Of a DNA stretch of 64,000 nt, positions 25,225-34,551 are shown piece after piece. The stretch is from Pseudopontixanthobacter vadosimaris (GTDB lineage Bacteria > Pseudomonadota > Alphaproteobacteria > Sphingomonadales > Sphingomonadaceae). How positions within the stretch are numbered: the stretch's first letter is position 1; each line of letters opens with the position of its first letter. A program made the translations under genes and the position numbers. Location of the stretch: contig NZ_JABASZ010000002.1 of NCBI RefSeq assembly GCF_012979275.1, positions 1-64,000 of the forward strand, given 5' to 3'. A model generated the notes under the pieces. The model saw only the letters and a program-made list of their open reading frames with translations, made no database searches and was not told where the DNA came from.

Positions 25225-25446
25225 TCGCGTCCCGTCCCCCTTGCACCCTCCTGCCGATCTGCGGCAATCCAGGCGGCCCGATCTGATCCGGCCCTTCGCA
25301 GAAACCTGGCCTGGAGCCAATCACCTCGCGAATGTGAGGCATTAAAGTTAACAGCGCCCTACAGCCGCGGCGATGCGGTGATTTCCTGCGCCGGGTGGTT
25401 GCGGCACGGGCCGGTCGATGCCACATTCAGCCACGTGAACCCGCGA

Positions 25447-28107
25447 ATGTCCGACGATGCCGTGGTGAAGGCGGTCCTGGGGCCGACCAACACCGGCAAG
25501 ACCCATCTCGCCATCGAGCGTATGTGCGCCCATTCCAGCGGTGCCATCGGCTTCCCGCTGCGCCTGCTGGCGCGCGAGGTCTACGACCGGGTCGTCGCGA
25601 TCAAGGGCGAAAGCCAGGTGGCGCTGATCACCGGCGAGGAGAAGATTGAACCGCCGGATGCGCGTTATCTCTGCTGCACGGCGGAAGCGATGCCGCGCGA
25701 CGGCGGCGGCCGCGCCTTTGTCGCACTGGACGAGGCGCAACTGGGTGCCAACCGCGAAAGAGGGCACATCTTCACCGACCGGCTGCTGAACGCGCGCGGG
25801 CGGGAGGAAACCATGCTGCTGGGTGCAGCGACGCTGGAACCGCTGGTGCGCAGCCTGCTGCCGAAGGCGGAAATCACGACCCGTCCGCGCTTCTCCACCC
25901 TGAAACATATCGGCGCGCGCAAGCTGTCGCGCCTGCCGCCGCGCAGCGCCATCGTCGCCTTCAGCACCGAACAGGTCTATGCCATGGCCGAAATGCTGCG
26001 GCGGTTTCGCGGCGGCGCGGCCGTGGTGATGGGGTCGCTCAGCCCCGCGACCCGCAACCGCCAGGTCGAATTGTTCCAGAATGGCGAGGTCGATTACATC
26101 GTCGCCACCGACGCTATTGGCATGGGCCTCAACCTCGACGTCAATCACGTCGCCTTCGCCAGCCTCGCCAAGTTCGACGGCGTCCGCAAGCGCCGCCTGC
26201 TACCGTCCGAAATGGCGCAGATCGCCGGGCGCGCCGGCCGGCACCAGCGCGACGGCACCTTTGGGGTGCTGTCCGGTATGGGCGCAGGCATGGACGGCAG
26301 CCGGGGAGCGCCCGCCGCATCGGCCGAGTTTACCGACGAGGAAATCTACGCGATCGAGGAGCATCGTTTCGCACCGCTGACCCGGCTGTTCTGGCGCGAG
26401 GCACAGCCGCGCTTCGACAGCCTCGGCACGCTGATCGCCGATCTGGAGGCGATCCCCGGCGATCCCGAACTGGTCCGCCCGCCCGAGGCGATCGACCTGA
26501 CCGTGTTGAAACGCCTGTCCGAAGAACCGCTCGGCGGCGATATTCGCGGCGCCGCATCCGTGCGCCGCTTCTGGGAAGTCTGCAGCCTGCCCGATTTCCG
26601 TCAGCACGGGCCGGAGGTGCATGCCCGCTTCGTCGCGCGCCTGTGGCAGGATCTGCGCGGCGGTTATCTCGGGGCCGATTTCGTCGCCGCGCGCATTTCG
26701 GAACTGGACAATGTGCAGGGAGATATCGATACGCTGCAGGGGCGCATCGCGGCGATCCGCAGCTGGGCCTATATCTGCCAGCGGCCGGACTGGGTGTTGG
26801 CGCGTGACGAAATGGCGTCACGTGCCAGGGCAGCGGAAGCCCGCCTGTCCGATGCGCTGCACGCGCGGCTGACCGAACGATTCGTGAACCGGAGGACGGC
26901 GATACTGATGAAGGCCATGGGACAGGATGCTTCGTTGCTGCCCGTCGAACTGAACGACGACGGCACCATGACGGTGGAGGGGGAGCCCATCGGCAGGCTC
27001 GACGGCTTCCGCTTCAGCGTCGATCATGCGACCAGCCACGGGGATCGCAAGATGCTGCTGGCGGCAGCCGAGAAAGCCCTGCCCCGGATCCTGGCGAAGC
27101 GTGCGCAGGATCTGGTGCAGAACCGCATGGGCGAACTGGAACTGACCGGCGGTGCGATCCGCTGGAACGGTTATGAACTGGCGACGGTCACGGCAAGCGA
27201 AACCATCATCGCGCCCATCCTCTCGCCAGCCCGCGATCTCGCGCAATTGCCCGAGGCTGCACATGGCGAACTGCTGGCGGCGCTGCGGGAATGGCTGGTG
27301 GCCCACCTCGCCCCCCTCGAACCTCTCGAAAAGTTGCGGGTGGCGGCCCGCAACCCTGATGCGGGATCGGAAGCGCGCGCCCTGCTGCTGAATCTTATCG
27401 AAGGGCATGGCTATGTCAGCCGGGAAAAAGCCGGGGTCGAACATCTGCCCAAGGATATGCGGCCCTTTCTTCGAAGGCTTGGCGTCACCTTCGGCGCGCT
27501 CGACATCTTCGCACGCGATCTTCTGAAACCCGCGCCGCGCCAATTACTGCATAATCTCGGGATCGACACGCGCCCCTTGTCGGAAGCCATGCAGCCCGTG
27601 ATCGCCCGAGAAGGACGCCTGCCGGCAGGCTACCGTCCGGCGGGTGAGCAGGCCATCCGCGTCGATATCGCCGAGAAGCTGCTCAAGGCCGCACATGATG
27701 CGCGCGGAGCGAATGACAGGGCCAAACAAGCGGGGAAGCGCCGTTTCGTCATCGACTCGGCGCTTCCGACCTCCACCGGGCTGACGCCTGAAAATTATCG
27801 GGGTCTTGTCGGCGGGGCTGGTTTCCGGGTGCAGAGGGCTGCACCTCTTGCCGAAGGGCATCTCGGCCCGCCGCGGCCCGACAGCTGGGAATGGCGGCCG
27901 GCGTCCCGCCGGAATCCGCCGCATCATCGATCCCGCGACGGTCGGAATGGAAGGGGGCAAGAAGGCGATGAGGCTGCGAAAAAAGGCAGCGGGAAAGCCG
28001 CCGGCAAGCGTATGCGCAGCAGGCATGAGGCACCGGACAAGGCCAAACCGCAGCGCCTGCCCGACCCGAACAGCCCATTCGCGGCGCTGGCAGATCTGGT
28101 CCGCTGA
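25447..28107 (+). CDS. SUV3-like DEAD/DEAH RNA helicase
   Basis: 886 residues from ATG 25447 (MSDDAVVKAVLGPTNTGKTH). Walker A GPTNTGKTH (12-20) and Walker B VALDEAQLGANRERGH match mitochondrial Suv3-type helicases; motif VI is QIAGRAGRH. Followed by SUV3 C-terminal-like helical domains (FAPLTRLFWRE..., LDNVQGDIDTLQGRI). The last 60 residues are a Lys/Arg/Gly-rich tail likely to bind RNA. The helicase-S4-fdxA-carD order is common in alphaproteobacteria and suggests a role in RNA metabolism. Upstream in-frame codons to 24961 overlap the M23 gene and are rejected. Confidence 0.9.
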   Translation: MSDDAVVKAVLGPTNTGKTHLAIERMCAHSSGAIGFPLRLLAREVYDRVVAIKGESQVALITGEEKIEPPDARYLCCTAEAMPRDGGGRAFVALDEAQLGANRERGHIFTDRLLNARGREETMLLGAATLEPLVRSLLPKAEITTRPRFSTLKHIGARKLSRLPPRSAIVAFSTEQVYAMAEMLRRFRGGAAVVMGSLSPATRNRQVELFQNGEVDYIVATDAIGMGLNLDVNHVAFASLAKFDGVRKRRLLPSEMAQIAGRAGRHQRDGTFGVLSGMGAGMDGSRGAPAASAEFTDEEIYAIEEHRFAPLTRLFWREAQPRFDSLGTLIADLEAIPGDPELVRPPEAIDLTVLKRLSEEPLGGDIRGAASVRRFWEVCSLPDFRQHGPEVHARFVARLWQDLRGGYLGADFVAARISELDNVQGDIDTLQGRIAAIRSWAYICQRPDWVLARDEMASRARAAEARLSDALHARLTERFVNRRTAILMKAMGQDASLLPVELNDDGTMTVEGEPIGRLDGFRFSVDHATSHGDRKMLLAAAEKALPRILAKRAQDLVQNRMGELELTGGAIRWNGYELATVTASETIIAPILSPARDLAQLPEAAHGELLAALREWLVAHLAPLEPLEKLRVAARNPDAGSEARALLLNLIEGHGYVSREKAGVEHLPKDMRPFLRRLGVTFGALDIFARDLLKPAPRQLLHNLGIDTRPLSEAMQPVIAREGRLPAGYRPAGEQAIRVDIAEKLLKAAHDARGANDRAKQAGKRRFVIDSALPTSTGLTPENYRGLVGGAGFRVQRAAPLAEGHLGPPRPDSWEWRPASRRNPPHHRSRDGRNGRGQEGDEAAKKGSGKAAGKRMRSRHEAPDKAKPQRLPDPNSPFAALADLVR

Positions 28108-28148
28108 TGGAGTGATGCGATGATCCCTGTAACGATGCATGGGCCCGC

Positions 28149-28475
28149 GTGAAGGCGCCTGACAGGAATTGCGCCGATGTCGATGCGCCCGTGCGTATCG
28201 ACCGGCTGCTCTGCTATCTTCGCTTCGTCAAGACCCGCAGCCGCGCGCAGGAGCTTGTCGCCGCCGGCCAGATCCGCCGCAACGGTCAGCGCGTCACCCG
28301 GACCAGCCAGCCGGTTGGTATCGGCGACATCATCACGCTGCCGCTGGGGCGATGCATCCGGGTCGTCACCATCGAACGTCTGCCCGCCCGCCGTGGCCCC
28401 CCGCACGAGGCGCAGGCCTGCTATCGCGACCTTGACCCGAACGAAAAGAGCGGCATAGCACATCCTGCACCGTAA
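28149..28475 (+). CDS. S4-domain RNA-binding protein (Hsp15-like)
   Basis: 108 residues from GTG 28149. The S4 domain is RIDRLLCYLRFVKTRSRAQE, then VAAGQIRRNGQRVTRTSQPV and GDIITLPLG, as in heat-shock protein 15 (HslR), which rescues nascent-chain-stalled 50S subunits. The C-terminus is short and charged (RRGPPHEAQACYRDLDPNEK). It begins 41 bp after the helicase stop and ends 21 bp before fdxA, so it is probably in the same operon. No heat-shock promoter was seen directly ahead of it. Confidence 0.88.
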   Translation: MKAPDRNCADVDAPVRIDRLLCYLRFVKTRSRAQELVAAGQIRRNGQRVTRTSQPVGIGDIITLPLGRCIRVVTIERLPARRGPPHEAQACYRDLDPNEKSGIAHPAP

Positions 28476-28496
28476 ATTACCGAAGGGCACTTCGCC

Positions 28497-28835
28497 ATGA
28501 CCTATGTCGTCACCGACGCCTGCATCAAATGCAAATATACCGACTGCGTGGAAGTCTGCCCGGTCGATTGCTTCTATGAAGGCGATACCATGCTGGTGAT
28601 CAACCCCAGCGAATGCATCGATTGCGGCGTTTGCGAACCGGAATGTCCGGCCGAAGCCATCCTGCCCGACACCGAGGACAATCTCGAGAAGTGGCTGGAG
28701 CTGAATACCAAATTCTCTGCCGAATGGCCGAACATCACGCAGCAGAAAGAACCCCCCGCCGATGCCGACGAGCATAAGGGCGAGGAAGGCAAGTTCGAAA
28801 AATATTTCACCGGCGAACCGGGTGAAGGCGATTGA
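28497..28835 (+). CDS. fdxA: Ferredoxin FdxA (7Fe-8S type)
   Basis: 112 residues. Cluster-binding Cys appear in [18 protein letters not shown] (C9, C12, C17, C21, C25) and [13 protein letters not shown]. This is the pattern of the [3Fe-4S]/[4Fe-4S] ferredoxins with a long C-terminal tail ([19 protein letters not shown]) typical of alphaproteobacterial FdxA. The final 25 residues are acidic. The ribosome site GAAGGG lies ahead of ATG 28497. The stop overlaps the next start by 4 bases. Electron partners unknown from context. Confidence 0.95.
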   Translation: MTYVVTDACIKCKYTDCVEVCPVDCFYEGDTMLVINPSECIDCGVCEPECPAEAILPDTEDNLEKWLELNTKFSAEWPNITQQKEPPADADEHKGEEGKFEKYFTGEPGEGD

Positions 28836-29692
28836 CGGCGCATTCCGACAAGCAGCACGCGACCGGTAACGATCATCCGCAGGGCTGGTTCGCGGCGCTG
28901 AAGCTGGCAGGGACAGAGGCAGGCAGGGACAATGCCGGGCTGATCTCGGCTGGAGTCGCTTATTACACTTTCCTCGCCATCGTTCCGCTGCTTGCGGCGA
29001 TGGTGCTGATCTATGGCCTGGTCGTCGATGCCGAAACCGTCGCTCGCCATGCACAGACCATTGCGGGGGCGCTGCCGCAGACCGCCGCCGGCCTGATTAT
29101 CGATCAGTTGGAAAGCGTCACGGAAAGCGAAGCGGGCAAGAAAGGGCTGGGTCTGCTCATCGCTCTGGCCGTGGCGCTGTTCGGCGCGCGCAAGGCAGCG
29201 GGATCAGTCATGCTGGCGCTCGATATCGCCTATGATCTCGACGACAGGCGCAGCTTCCTGAAGCGCAATCTGCTGGCCCTGCTGATGACGCTGGGTGCCA
29301 TCATCGGATTCGCATTGGTCGGCGGGGCGGTTGCTGCCACCGGCTTTCTCGAAGGTTTCGCGGGCAAGCTGGCGAGTTATCTCGTGATCTGCGGCGCCGG
29401 GGTCGGCAGCGCCCTGCTGCTGTATCGCTACGCTCCCGATCGCGAAGCGCCGCATTGGCACCATCAGCTTCCGGGCGCCGTTTTCTTCGGCGTAGCCTGG
29501 ATGCTGCTCACCGTTCTGTTCGGGATCTATGTCGCTAATTTCGGCAGTTACAATGCGACCTATGGCTCGCTGGGCGCGGTCGTGGTGCTGCTCACATGGC
29601 TGTATCTCACAGCCTATGTCCTGCTGATCGGTGCCGAATTGAACGCACCAGCCGAACGGAAAGAGCGCCCGGGCGTAGCAGAAAACGGCTAG
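28832..29692 (+). CDS. YihY/BrkB family inner membrane protein
   Basis: 286 residues with about six membrane segments. The family signature is [20 protein letters not shown], then [19 protein letters not shown] and [20 protein letters not shown]. The start is a TTG (28832) overlapping the fdxA TGA as TTGA, with GAAGG 5 bases upstream; no ATG fits the family N-terminus, so the rare start seems real. The proteins were once called ribonuclease BN, which is no longer supported; the function is not established. Inserted between fdxA and carD. Confidence 0.86.
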   Translation: MTAHSDKQHATGNDHPQGWFAALKLAGTEAGRDNAGLISAGVAYYTFLAIVPLLAAMVLIYGLVVDAETVARHAQTIAGALPQTAAGLIIDQLESVTESEAGKKGLGLLIALAVALFGARKAAGSVMLALDIAYDLDDRRSFLKRNLLALLMTLGAIIGFALVGGAVAATGFLEGFAGKLASYLVICGAGVGSALLLYRYAPDREAPHWHHQLPGAVFFGVAWMLLTVLFGIYVANFGSYNATYGSLGAVVVLLTWLYLTAYVLLIGAELNAPAERKERPGVAENG

Positions 29693-29701
29693 GCGCCGTT
29701 T
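29683..29701 (+). terminator. Short hairpin terminator at the end of the YihY gene
   Basis: AAACGGC (29683-29689), loop TAGGC, GCCGTTT (29695-29701). The stop codon TAG lies in the loop. The stem is seven pairs and the T run is short, so it is a moderate candidate for ending the helicase-fdxA-yihY transcript before carD. Confidence 0.45.
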
Positions 29702-29738
29702 GCAAAGGCGATGGCCGCATCGTGATGATTTGCGGCTA

Positions 29739-29769
29739 TGGCAATTTTGTTGCAAATCTGCTATATAAT
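29739..29769 (+). promoter_or_regulatory. Candidate sigma-70 promoter of carD
   Basis: Perfect TATAAT at 29764-29769, with a weak -35 TGGCAA at 29739-29744 (19-base spacer). Transcription from here would give carD a leader of roughly 165 bases. The leader includes a small GC-rich hairpin near 29791-29808 (CCGGG / CCCGG). Only the -10 is convincing. Confidence 0.4.
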
Positions 29770-29942
29770 GCTGCAACCGCATCGCACTTGCACCGGGGTG
29801 ACGCCCGGATTGCATGCGGACCGAATCGAAAGGCAGGCCCCTTCCGCCCCACTGGCTCGATTTTCCGATGACCTGCCACACCGCAGGATTGAGGGATGTC
29901 GTTCAGATCAGGTCTGCGTTTCCGCTGAAATAAGGATTGTTT

Positions 29943-30476
29943 ATGGCAACGAAAGCCCCGGCCTTCGAAGTTGGCGATTACGTCGTTTACCCCAAGCATG
30001 GCGTTGGCCGTGTCATGGAATTGCAGAACGAGGAAATCGCCGGAATGCAGCTCGAACTGTATGTATTGCGGTTCGAAAAGGAACGCATGACCCTGCGCGT
30101 TCCCACCAACAAGATCGAATCCATCGGCATGCGCAAGCTTTCCAGCGACAAGACGCTGAAGGAAGCGATGGAAACGCTGAAGGGCAAGCCCAAGGTGAAG
30201 CGCACGATGTGGAGCCGCCGCGCCCAGGAATATGAAGCGAAGATCAATTCCGGCGATCTGGTGTCCATCGCCGAGGTGACGCGCGATCTGTTCCGCCCCG
30301 AGGATCAACCGGAACAATCCTATTCCGAGCGCCAGATATTCGAAGCGGCCTCCAGCCGTCTGGCCCGCGAGCTGGCCGCAATGGAAAAGACCGACGAACC
30401 TGCGGCGCTGGAAAAGATCCTCGAGGTGTTACGCGAGCATGCGCCGCAATATTACGGCTCCGACGAAGCTGAGTGA
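29943..30476 (+). CDS. carD: CarD family transcriptional regulator
   Basis: RNA polymerase-binding protein that stabilises open promoter complexes. 177 residues from ATG 29943, with AAGGA six bases upstream; an overlapping TTG at 29937 is rejected. The N-terminal RNAP-interaction (Tudor-like) domain is FEVGDYVVYPKHGVGRVMEL through LRVPTNKIESIGMR. The C-terminal helical DNA-binding domain has RTMWSRRAQEYEAKINSGD and EVTRDLFRPEDQPEQSYSER. Normal length. Near fdxA, as in other alphaproteobacteria. Monocistronic by its flanking hairpins. Confidence 0.95.
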   Translation: MATKAPAFEVGDYVVYPKHGVGRVMELQNEEIAGMQLELYVLRFEKERMTLRVPTNKIESIGMRKLSSDKTLKEAMETLKGKPKVKRTMWSRRAQEYEAKINSGDLVSIAEVTRDLFRPEDQPEQSYSERQIFEAASSRLARELAAMEKTDEPAALEKILEVLREHAPQYYGSDEAE

Positions 30477-30501
30477 CCCGCCTAGTTTTTTTGAGACAAG
30501 C

Positions 30502-30529
30502 AAGGGGCTGCCTTCCAGGCAGCCCTTTT
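30502..30529 (+). terminator. Rho-independent terminator of carD
   Basis: GGGCTGCC (30505-30512), loop TTCCA, GGCAGCCC (30518-30525), then TTTT; it begins 26 bases after the carD stop. A clean eight-pair GC-rich stem. Confidence 0.8.
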
Positions 30530-30548
30530 CGTGACGAGGTTCGCTACG

Positions 30549-30944
30549 ATGGCATTACCCGCTGACATGCTTTCGCCGCCTATTTCGGCTGTTGTGGCGG
30601 GCAGGCCCTTTCGCGTGACCCATGCGGCCCGCCTTCTGCTGCTGGTGGGGGCAGCGACGATGCTGCAGGGTTGCCTCGCCAAGACTGCGTGGGACGTTGC
30701 GACCCTGCCAGTGCGTGCGGCCGGCAAGGCCGTCGATATAACGACAACCAGTCAATCGGAAGCGGATCAGAAGCGCGGGCGCGAAATCCGTCGGCGTGAA
30801 GAGCGGCTCGGGATGCTGCAACGCCGCTACGACGGCCTGCTCGATCGATGCAATGGCGGCGATACGAGGGCCTGTGCAGAAGCAAGGGCCATCTATGCTG
30901 AAATCATTTCACTTCTCCCGGCGGTGCCGCTCGAAAGCGACTAG
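30549..30944 (+). CDS. Small putative lipoprotein
   Basis: 131 residues from ATG 30549 with GAGG about ten bases upstream; ATG 30567 is an alternative. A hydrophobic segment ARLLLLVGAATMLQGC ends in a lipobox-like LQGC, which predicts a lipidated Cys, although the n-region is longer than usual. After it come AKTAWDVATLPVRAAGKAVD and a charged helical stretch with many Arg and Glu. It finishes with a Cys pair in DRCNGGDTRACAEAR. I do not recognise a named family. It sits alone between carD and tsaC (convergent). Confidence 0.68.
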   Translation: MALPADMLSPPISAVVAGRPFRVTHAARLLLLVGAATMLQGCLAKTAWDVATLPVRAAGKAVDITTTSQSEADQKRGREIRRREERLGMLQRRYDGLLDRCNGGDTRACAEARAIYAEIISLLPAVPLESD

Positions 30945-30948
30945 AGCC

Positions 30949-31890
30949 TCAGGCCGCAGCCCGCCGCAAGCGGTCGTTGATAGCCGCGCCTAGCCCATCT
31001 TGCGGAAGCGGCGCGACGGCGATCACTGGCTGCGATGCTGCCGCCGCGTCATGCAGGCACGCATACAGCCGCGCTGCCGCCTCTGCCAGATCACCGCTGG
31101 CCGACAGCGTGCAATCGCCAGTCACTGCGCCGAACCCGATCAGATATTCGTCGCCCTGCGCTTCACTCGCATTCAAGCGCATCGGTTTGCCCGGCGCATA
31201 GTGGCTCGTCATCTGCCCCGGGGCTTCGATCCCCTGTACCCCGCCCGGCAGGGGATCGCCCAGCAGTTCCGCCAGACTATCGCGGGCGATCGGCCCCGGG
31301 CGGAGCAGCGACCAACCCTCGTCTCGCAAGGCGACGATGGTCGATTCCACCCCGCTGTTACAGGCACCGCCATCCATGATGGCGGCAATCCGTCCGTCCA
31401 GAGTGGCGGCAACATGCTGCGGCGTGGTCGGGCTGATAAACCCGCTGCGGTTGGCGGACGGGGCGGCAAGCGCCAGCCCACTTGCGTGCAGGACCGCGCG
31501 CATGGCCGGATGAGCGGGCACGCGAAGGGCGATGGTGGCAAGGCCCGCCGTGACCGCTGGCGCGATGCCTGCGCCGTCACGCAGCGGCAGCACCATGGTG
31601 AGCGGGCCGGGCCAGAACCGGGTAGCCAGCATCTGCGCATGATGGTCGAGATGCGCCAGCCGGGCTGCGCGGCTGGCATCGGACACATGCACGATCAGCG
31701 GGTTGAAATCCGGCCGGCCCTTGGCCCGGTAGATGGCGGCTACAGCCTCGGCATCATCCGCCCTTGCGGCAAGGCCGTAAACAGTCTCCGTCGGCAATGC
31801 GACGCAGCGCCCGGCAGACAGCAACCCGGCGGCCCGCACCACCCCTGCCGCATCCGTCTCCAGCCATTCCGTAGCGTGCTTGCCGCCCAT
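30949..31890 (-). CDS. tsaC: L-threonylcarbamoyladenylate synthase (Sua5/TsaC)
   Basis: Makes the TC-AMP intermediate for t6A37 of ANN-reading tRNAs. 313 residues, the two-domain Sua5 form. The YrdC domain has PTETVYGLAA, KGRPDFNPLIVHV, RFWPGPLTMVLP, IALRVPAHP and APSANRSGFISPT. The linker GQMTSHYAPGKP leads to a Sua5 C-terminal domain. ATG 31890 is clear and the gene diverges from the acyl-CoA dehydrogenase across 48 bp. Confidence 0.94.
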   Translation of the reverse strand: MGGKHATEWLETDAAGVVRAAGLLSAGRCVALPTETVYGLAARADDAEAVAAIYRAKGRPDFNPLIVHVSDASRAARLAHLDHHAQMLATRFWPGPLTMVLPLRDGAGIAPAVTAGLATIALRVPAHPAMRAVLHASGLALAAPSANRSGFISPTTPQHVAATLDGRIAAIMDGGACNSGVESTIVALRDEGWSLLRPGPIARDSLAELLGDPLPGGVQGIEAPGQMTSHYAPGKPMRLNASEAQGDEYLIGFGAVTGDCTLSASGDLAEAAARLYACLHDAAAASQPVIAVAPLPQDGLGAAINDRLRRAAA

Positions 31891-31938
31891 GCCGGGGGGC
31901 TATAGGTTGGCAGCGACAAAAGCCAAGGGAAACCGCCA

Positions 31939-33681
31939 GTGACACCGTACACGCCGCCGATCGAGGACCAGCTCCTCGCCATTCGAACCAATGCCGGGAT
32001 CGCGGAACTCGCGCAGAGCGAACGCTTCGCCGCGGCAGAGGACGATTTGGTCGAAGCCATCGTGGAAGGCGTCGGCGCCTTTGCAGCGGGCGAATTCGCA
32101 CCGCTCAACCGCATCGGCGACATCGAGGGCGCGCGGCTCGAAAACGGCGTAGTTCGCCTGCCGGACGGTTTCGCCGAAGCCTATGACCATTATGTCGAAC
32201 AGGGCTGGAACGCGATTGCGGCCCCTGCCGGGCATGGCGGTCAGGGCCTGCCGTTCACCCTGTCGTGCAACGTTCTCGAAAACCTCGGCGCCGCCAACAT
32301 GGCGTTCACCCTGCTGCCGATCCTGTCGGTGGGCGCGATCGACGCGCTGGATCATCACGGCAGCGAGGCGCAGAAAGCAAAATATCTGCCGAAGCTCGTC
32401 AGCGGCGAATGGTCGGGCACGATGAACCTGACCGAACCGCAGGCGGGCAGCGACGTGGGCGCGCTGCGGACGACGGCGGAACCCATCGAGGATGGAGAAC
32501 ATGCGGGCAAGTACCGGATCAAGGGGCAGAAGATCTATATTACCTGGGGCGACCACCAGCTGGCGCGCAACATCATTCATCTGGTGCTGGCCCGCACGCC
32601 CGATGCGCCTGAGGGCAGCCGGGGCATCAGCCTCTTCTTGGTACCGAAATATCATGTGAAGGACGATGGTTCGCCCGGTGCGGACAATGATGTGCGCTGC
32701 GTCAGCCTGGAGCACAAGCTGGGTATCAATGCCTCGCCCACCTGCGTGATGAGCTATGGCGATAATGACGAATGTATCGGTGAGATGGTCGGCGGCGAAC
32801 ATGGCGGCCTTCGCGCGATGTTCACGATGATGAATTCGGCCCGAATCAACGTGGGCAACCAGGGCGTGCAGATTGCCGAACGCGCCCTGCAACAGGCGCA
32901 GCATTACGCCCGCGAACGGATCCAGTCGGCCCGCGCCGGATCGGACGACCGCAGCCCCGTGGCTATCGTCGAACATCCCGACGTGCGCCGGATGCTGATC
33001 CGCATGAAATCGCTGACCGAAGCCATGCGTGCCCTGCTCTATTACACGGCCGGACAGGTCGACCGCGGCACCCTGGGCGATGTCGTCGCCGCGCGCCGTG
33101 CCGAGGTGCTGGTACCCCTGATCAAGGCCTGGGGCACCGACACCGGCGTGGAAGTCGCCAGCATCGGCATCCAGGTCCACGGCGGCATGGGCTTCGTGGA
33201 AGAAACCGGTGCGGCGCAGCATTACCGCGATGCGCGGATCGCGCCGATCTATGAGGGCACCAACGGCATCCAGGCAGCCGATCTGGTCACCCGCAAGCTG
33301 AACATGGAAGGCGGAGGGGTGTTCACTTCGCTCCTCGAGGATATGGCGCGCGACTGCGCAGATGAACCCGCCCTCTTCGCGCTGGCTGGCGATTGCGCCG
33401 CCGTGGCCGCATGGATGCGGGAGGAGGCGAGCCTGGACGACCGACTTGCGGGCAGCGTTCCCTTCACCACCATGTGCGCCGTAGCCATCGCGGGCTGGCA
33501 ATTGCTGCGCCAGAAACGCGCGGTGGATGGCGGAGCAGCGCCGACCCTGCGCGAGGTGAAGGATGTGACCACGCGCTATTTCATCGACCATATCGTACCC
33601 GAAGCTGCCGGCCTCAAATCCGCCGCGGCGGACGGTGCTTCGTTGCTCTACAAGCTCGATGCCAGCCAGCTGATCGGCTGA
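31939..33681 (+). CDS. Acyl-CoA dehydrogenase with C-terminal extension
   Basis: FAD enzyme oxidising acyl-CoA. 580 residues, GTG start 31939 with AAGGGA upstream. Domains in order: N-terminal helical (about 40-160), beta domain with NLTEPQAGSDVGALRT, and FAD domain with GIQVHGGMGFVEETGAAQHYRD and IYEGTNGIQAADLVTRK. A C-terminal acyl-CoA dehydrogenase-like extension follows from about 460. The 580-residue form with this extension includes the DmdC (methylmercaptopropionyl-CoA) type and relatives, but the substrate cannot be decided here. No dmd genes are next to it. Confidence 0.9.
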   Translation: MTPYTPPIEDQLLAIRTNAGIAELAQSERFAAAEDDLVEAIVEGVGAFAAGEFAPLNRIGDIEGARLENGVVRLPDGFAEAYDHYVEQGWNAIAAPAGHGGQGLPFTLSCNVLENLGAANMAFTLLPILSVGAIDALDHHGSEAQKAKYLPKLVSGEWSGTMNLTEPQAGSDVGALRTTAEPIEDGEHAGKYRIKGQKIYITWGDHQLARNIIHLVLARTPDAPEGSRGISLFLVPKYHVKDDGSPGADNDVRCVSLEHKLGINASPTCVMSYGDNDECIGEMVGGEHGGLRAMFTMMNSARINVGNQGVQIAERALQQAQHYARERIQSARAGSDDRSPVAIVEHPDVRRMLIRMKSLTEAMRALLYYTAGQVDRGTLGDVVAARRAEVLVPLIKAWGTDTGVEVASIGIQVHGGMGFVEETGAAQHYRDARIAPIYEGTNGIQAADLVTRKLNMEGGGVFTSLLEDMARDCADEPALFALAGDCAAVAAWMREEASLDDRLAGSVPFTTMCAVAIAGWQLLRQKRAVDGGAAPTLREVKDVTTRYFIDHIVPEAAGLKSAAADGASLLYKLDASQLIG

Positions 33682-33705
33682 AGCGCGCCTGTGAAGGGAT
33701 ATGGC

Positions 33706-34539
33706 GTGGACATGAATGGTGAAGAACTTCAGCGACTGATCGCTGCTGTCGAGCGCCTGGCACCGCCGCGTGTATCCGAAACCGACTGGTCGGCCGCGCC
33801 TGCCTATGCGTGGACCGGCCGGTCGGCGCATCCGATTGCCGCCATCGTCGCTCCGCGGCTGGGCCAGTTGCGGGGCATCGACCGGCAGAAGCGCGCCGTG
33901 GCCGAAAATCTGAAGCGCCTTGCCGCAGGTGTCGCTGCGCATGACATGTTGTTGTGGGGCGCGCGCGGCATGGGCAAATCCGCTCTGCTGCGCGCCGCGA
34001 CGATCAGCGCGCAGCAGGATCAGCCTTCGCGGCTCGCCATCGTTCAGACGGCAGGCGATGCGCTTTCATCGCTGCCGCAGCTGTTCCAGGAACTTGGCGC
34101 TGTGGAGCGGAACTTCCTGATTTTCCTCGACGATCTGGCGTTTTCCGGGACTGACGCCATTGGCCCCCGGCAGCTGCGTAGCCTGCTCGACGGCGGGATC
34201 GAAGCCCGGCCCGCCAACGTGCGTCTCGCCATCACGACCAACCACCGGATTATCCAGTCGCGCGTGAGTGACGGCGAAACGGAGGCCGAAGCCATGCACC
34301 GGCGCGATGCGCTCGACGATACGCTTGCCCTTGCCGATCGGTTCGGCCTTTCGGTGGGCTTTCACGCCTGCGACCAGGCGACTTACCTCGCCATCGTGGC
34401 AGAATATGCCGCTCCGCTGAACTTGCGATGGACGGATGACGATGCGCTGCAATGGGCCCGCCAGCGCGGCGCGCGGTCGGGCCGCACCGCATGGCAATTC
34501 GTCGTGGAACTGGCCGGCCGCGCGAATCTGCGGCTGTAG
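33706..34539 (+). CDS. DUF815 family AAA ATPase
   Basis: 277 residues from GTG 33706, which has AAGGGA seven bases ahead; ATG 33712 is two codons later. The P-loop WGARGMGKSALLRA and Walker B NFLIFLDDLAF are evident, followed by a sensor-type RLAITTNHR. The sequence LRGIDRQKRAVAENLKRLA ahead of the P-loop matches the DUF815 family. Function unknown; it lies 24 bp after the acyl-CoA dehydrogenase, so it may be read through. No partner protein is apparent. Confidence 0.86.
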   Translation: MDMNGEELQRLIAAVERLAPPRVSETDWSAAPAYAWTGRSAHPIAAIVAPRLGQLRGIDRQKRAVAENLKRLAAGVAAHDMLLWGARGMGKSALLRAATISAQQDQPSRLAIVQTAGDALSSLPQLFQELGAVERNFLIFLDDLAFSGTDAIGPRQLRSLLDGGIEARPANVRLAITTNHRIIQSRVSDGETEAEAMHRRDALDDTLALADRFGLSVGFHACDQATYLAIVAEYAAPLNLRWTDDDALQWARQRGARSGRTAWQFVVELAGRANLRL

Positions 34540-34551
34540 GCTCTTATCCGG

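Noticed and set aside
25431-25440. CACGTG near the helicase start as a parS
   Set aside because: Flanking bases do not match the parS arms; only the hexamer is shared.
31900-33942. A 680-residue minus-strand frame over the acyl-CoA dehydrogenase
   Set aside because: Antisense to a well-supported gene, His/Arg/Gln-rich composition and no recognisable motifs.
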